Of a stretch of 7,124 nt of DNA, positions 5,896-7,124 are shown piece by piece (position 1 is the stretch's first letter; every line of letters starts with the position of its first letter). Both the position numbers and the translations under genes were made by a program. Below the pieces are notes generated by a model, which did no database searches, was not told the origin of the DNA, and worked only from the letters and a program-made list of their open reading frames with translations. The DNA is from Desulfobacterales bacterium (GTDB lineage Bacteria; Desulfobacterota; Desulfobacteria; Desulfobacterales; Desulfobacteraceae): positions 1 through 7,124 of the forward strand of contig JAKSAU010001011.1 of NCBI GenBank assembly GCA_022361535.1, written 5' to 3'.

Positions 5896-6810
5896 ATGAA
5901 ACAGAAAATAAGAAAGAAAACCAGCGTCAAATCGAATCATTTCCAGACAATTGCACTGTTGATATCCATGGCCGGCTTGCTGGGTCTTATAGGCTGGCTT
6001 GTTGCAGGCGTGTCAGGGGTCAAAATTGCTGTCATTCTTACCACTCTCACCGTTGTGTTCACTCCTAAGATGCCTCCGCGACTTGTCATGAAAAGCTTCA
6101 GGGCCAAACCTCTTAATCCGCGGACATTGGGCGGGTTGTATAAGATTGCGGGACAGCTGGCGCAAAATGCCGGATTAGAAAAGATACCCGCTCTGTATTA
6201 TCTGCCATCGCCAAAGTTGAATGCATTTGCCGTTGGTAACAAAAAAGATTCTGCCATTGCCCTCACCCATGGTCTTATCACAGCCCTTACCACCCGTGAA
6301 CTGGCAGGCATTCTTGCCCATGAAATCACCCATATCAAAAACAACGATACCCAGGTTATGGCCCTGTCGTCCGTATTTGGCCGCATGACCAACTATCTTT
6401 CCCTGGCAGGCCAAATTCTGCTGGTATTCTCTCTGCCGCTTGTGATTGCAGGTAAGACCACACTCAGCTTACTGGCCCTTGGTGTCATGGTGTTTGCACC
6501 GGTATTTAGTATGCTTCTTTACCTGGCTCTTTCCAGAACCCGCGAATTTGAAGCAGACAAAGGCAGCCTGATCCTGCTGAATGATCCAAGAGCCTTGGCA
6601 TCAGCCCTATCTAAGGTAGAGCAATATAATACCGGGGCCTGGCGGCGTTTTTTTGCCCCTATACAAGTCCGGCCGGATCAAGCGCCCCTGCTTTTAAGCC
6701 ATCCGCCAACCAAGGAACGGGTGCGACGGCTTTTGGCCATGTCCCCAAAACAAAAGTACCACCCAGGATACCGGATGATCAGGCCTGACAGACAGGTGAT
6801 CGTCCTTTGA
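5896..6810 (+). CDS. htpX: HtpX-like M48 family membrane zinc metalloprotease
   Basis: Integral inner-membrane zinc endopeptidase; family members degrade misfolded membrane proteins under envelope stress. The protein has 304 aa. HEITH (142-146) supplies two histidine ligands and the catalytic glutamate, and E217 in SRTREFEAD (213-221) is the likely third zinc ligand. SHPPTKERVRRL (268-279) is the conserved C-terminal HtpX-type motif. Hydrophobic segments at about 17-38 and 42-56 precede the catalytic domain, and two more (about 168-186 and 188-211) separate HEITH from the distal ligand, as in HtpX. The first 15 residues are basic and cytosolic-looking. The start is fixed by AGGAGG. Expression probably comes from the promoter inside the upstream terminator, with some readthrough from the receiver gene possible. 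The stop codon abuts that of the convergent icd gene with no intervening base. A divergent M48B protease other than orthologous HtpX is possible. Confidence 0.9.
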   Translation: MKQKIRKKTSVKSNHFQTIALLISMAGLLGLIGWLVAGVSGVKIAVILTTLTVVFTPKMPPRLVMKSFRAKPLNPRTLGGLYKIAGQLAQNAGLEKIPALYYLPSPKLNAFAVGNKKDSAIALTHGLITALTTRELAGILAHEITHIKNNDTQVMALSSVFGRMTNYLSLAGQILLVFSLPLVIAGKTTLSLLALGVMVFAPVFSMLLYLALSRTREFEADKGSLILLNDPRALASALSKVEQYNTGAWRRFFAPIQVRPDQAPLLLSHPPTKERVRRLLAMSPKQKYHPGYRMIRPDRQVIVL

Positions 6811-7124
6811 TTATTTCAAAGTACCCAAAATCTTATTAAAGGTAACAGACGGTCTCATCTCTTTTTCGAGCAGGTTCTCGTCCGGATGATAATATCCGCC
6901 GACATCCACGGCACCGCCCTGGACTGCCAGCAATTCTTCTAGAATCTGCTCCCGGTTATTGTCCAAAGCGTCTGCAACAGGTGCGAATAATGCTTTCAGC
7001 TCTTTGTCTTCATCCTGCTCTGCCAAAGCTGTTGCCCAATACAATGCCAGGTAAAAATGGCTGCCCCGGTTGTCCAGTTCATTCACTTTCCGGGACGGAG
7101 ACCGCTTTTTCATTAAAAACTCAG
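6811..7124 (-). CDS. icd: Monomeric NADP-dependent isocitrate dehydrogenase, C-terminal fragment (cut by window edge)
   Basis: The last 103 codons of a gene entering from the right edge. The segment [20 protein letters not shown], followed by [10 protein letters not shown], then [14 protein letters not shown] and [11 protein letters not shown], closely matches the C-terminus of the roughly 740-aa monomeric isocitrate dehydrogenases, which convert isocitrate to 2-oxoglutarate with NADP. The frame stays open past the ATG at 7113 (preceding codons E, F, L), and that methionine lies inside the conserved region, so it is not the start. The catalytic and cofactor residues lie outside the window. 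In a sulfate reducer this enzyme would serve the oxidative citric acid cycle and 2-oxoglutarate supply. No terminator is seen at its 3' end, which directly faces htpX. Confidence 0.93.
   Translation of the reverse strand, partial: EFLMKKRSPSRKVNELDNRGSHFYLALYWATALAEQDEDKELKALFAPVADALDNNREQILEELLAVQGGAVDVGGYYHPDENLLEKEMRPSVTFNKILGTLK

Noticed and set aside
1..7124. A dedicated defence system, mobile island or new biosynthetic cluster
   Set aside because: All genes are recognisable housekeeping families with mixed orientations; no integrase, transposase, direct-repeat boundary, toxin-antitoxin pair or repeat array was seen on either strand.

Overview
The window looks like core chromosome from an anaerobic member of the Desulfobacterota, most plausibly Desulfobacterales (Desulfobacter-like). 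The reasons are a low-potential iron-sulfur flavoprotein of the GltD type at the left edge, the C-terminus of a monomeric NADP-isocitrate dehydrogenase at the right edge (an enzyme type I associate with acetate-oxidising sulfate reducers, among others), and a HTH/RNB-type ribonuclease resembling deltaproteobacterial homologues. The assignment is by family recognition only. I see no mobile element, CRISPR array, tRNA or rRNA.

Layout. (1) 2-1468, +: 5'-truncated GltD-like NAD(P)H/FAD/iron-sulfur oxidoreductase, closed by a strong intrinsic terminator at 1489-1526. (2) 1554-2582, +: mltG, a membrane-anchored peptidoglycan transglycosylase. It runs into the convergent gene and overlaps it by 11 bp. 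(3) 2572-3246, -: a Smr-domain protein with a long charged N-terminal region. (4) 3247-3338: a compact divergent promoter region with an inverted repeat. Both putative promoters place the transcription start at, or next to, the start codon. (5) 3339-5318, +: a 659-aa RNB-family 3'-5' exoribonuclease with a non-classical N-terminus. (6) 5412-5801, +: a stand-alone CheY-like receiver with its own promoter and a terminator. (7) 5896-6810, +: an HtpX-like M48 membrane metalloprotease, whose best promoter overlaps the preceding terminator. (8) 6811-7124, -: the last about 100 codons of monomeric icd, convergent with htpX with no base between the stop codons.

How the genes relate. They do not form a single operon or an obvious dedicated system. 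The most suggestive pairing is smr with rnb. A Smr-type (potentially endonucleolytic, ribosome-linked) protein and an RNB exonuclease share a 92-bp divergent control region, so a joint role in RNA decay is conceivable but is inference. mltG and htpX serve the cell envelope (glycan chain length, membrane protein quality control). The flavoprotein and icd belong to redox and central carbon metabolism. The main unusual features are at DNA level: very tight convergent junctions, apparent leaderless starts, a promoter nested in a terminator, and a 10-A homopolymer in smr at which any single-base slip would remove the Smr domain.
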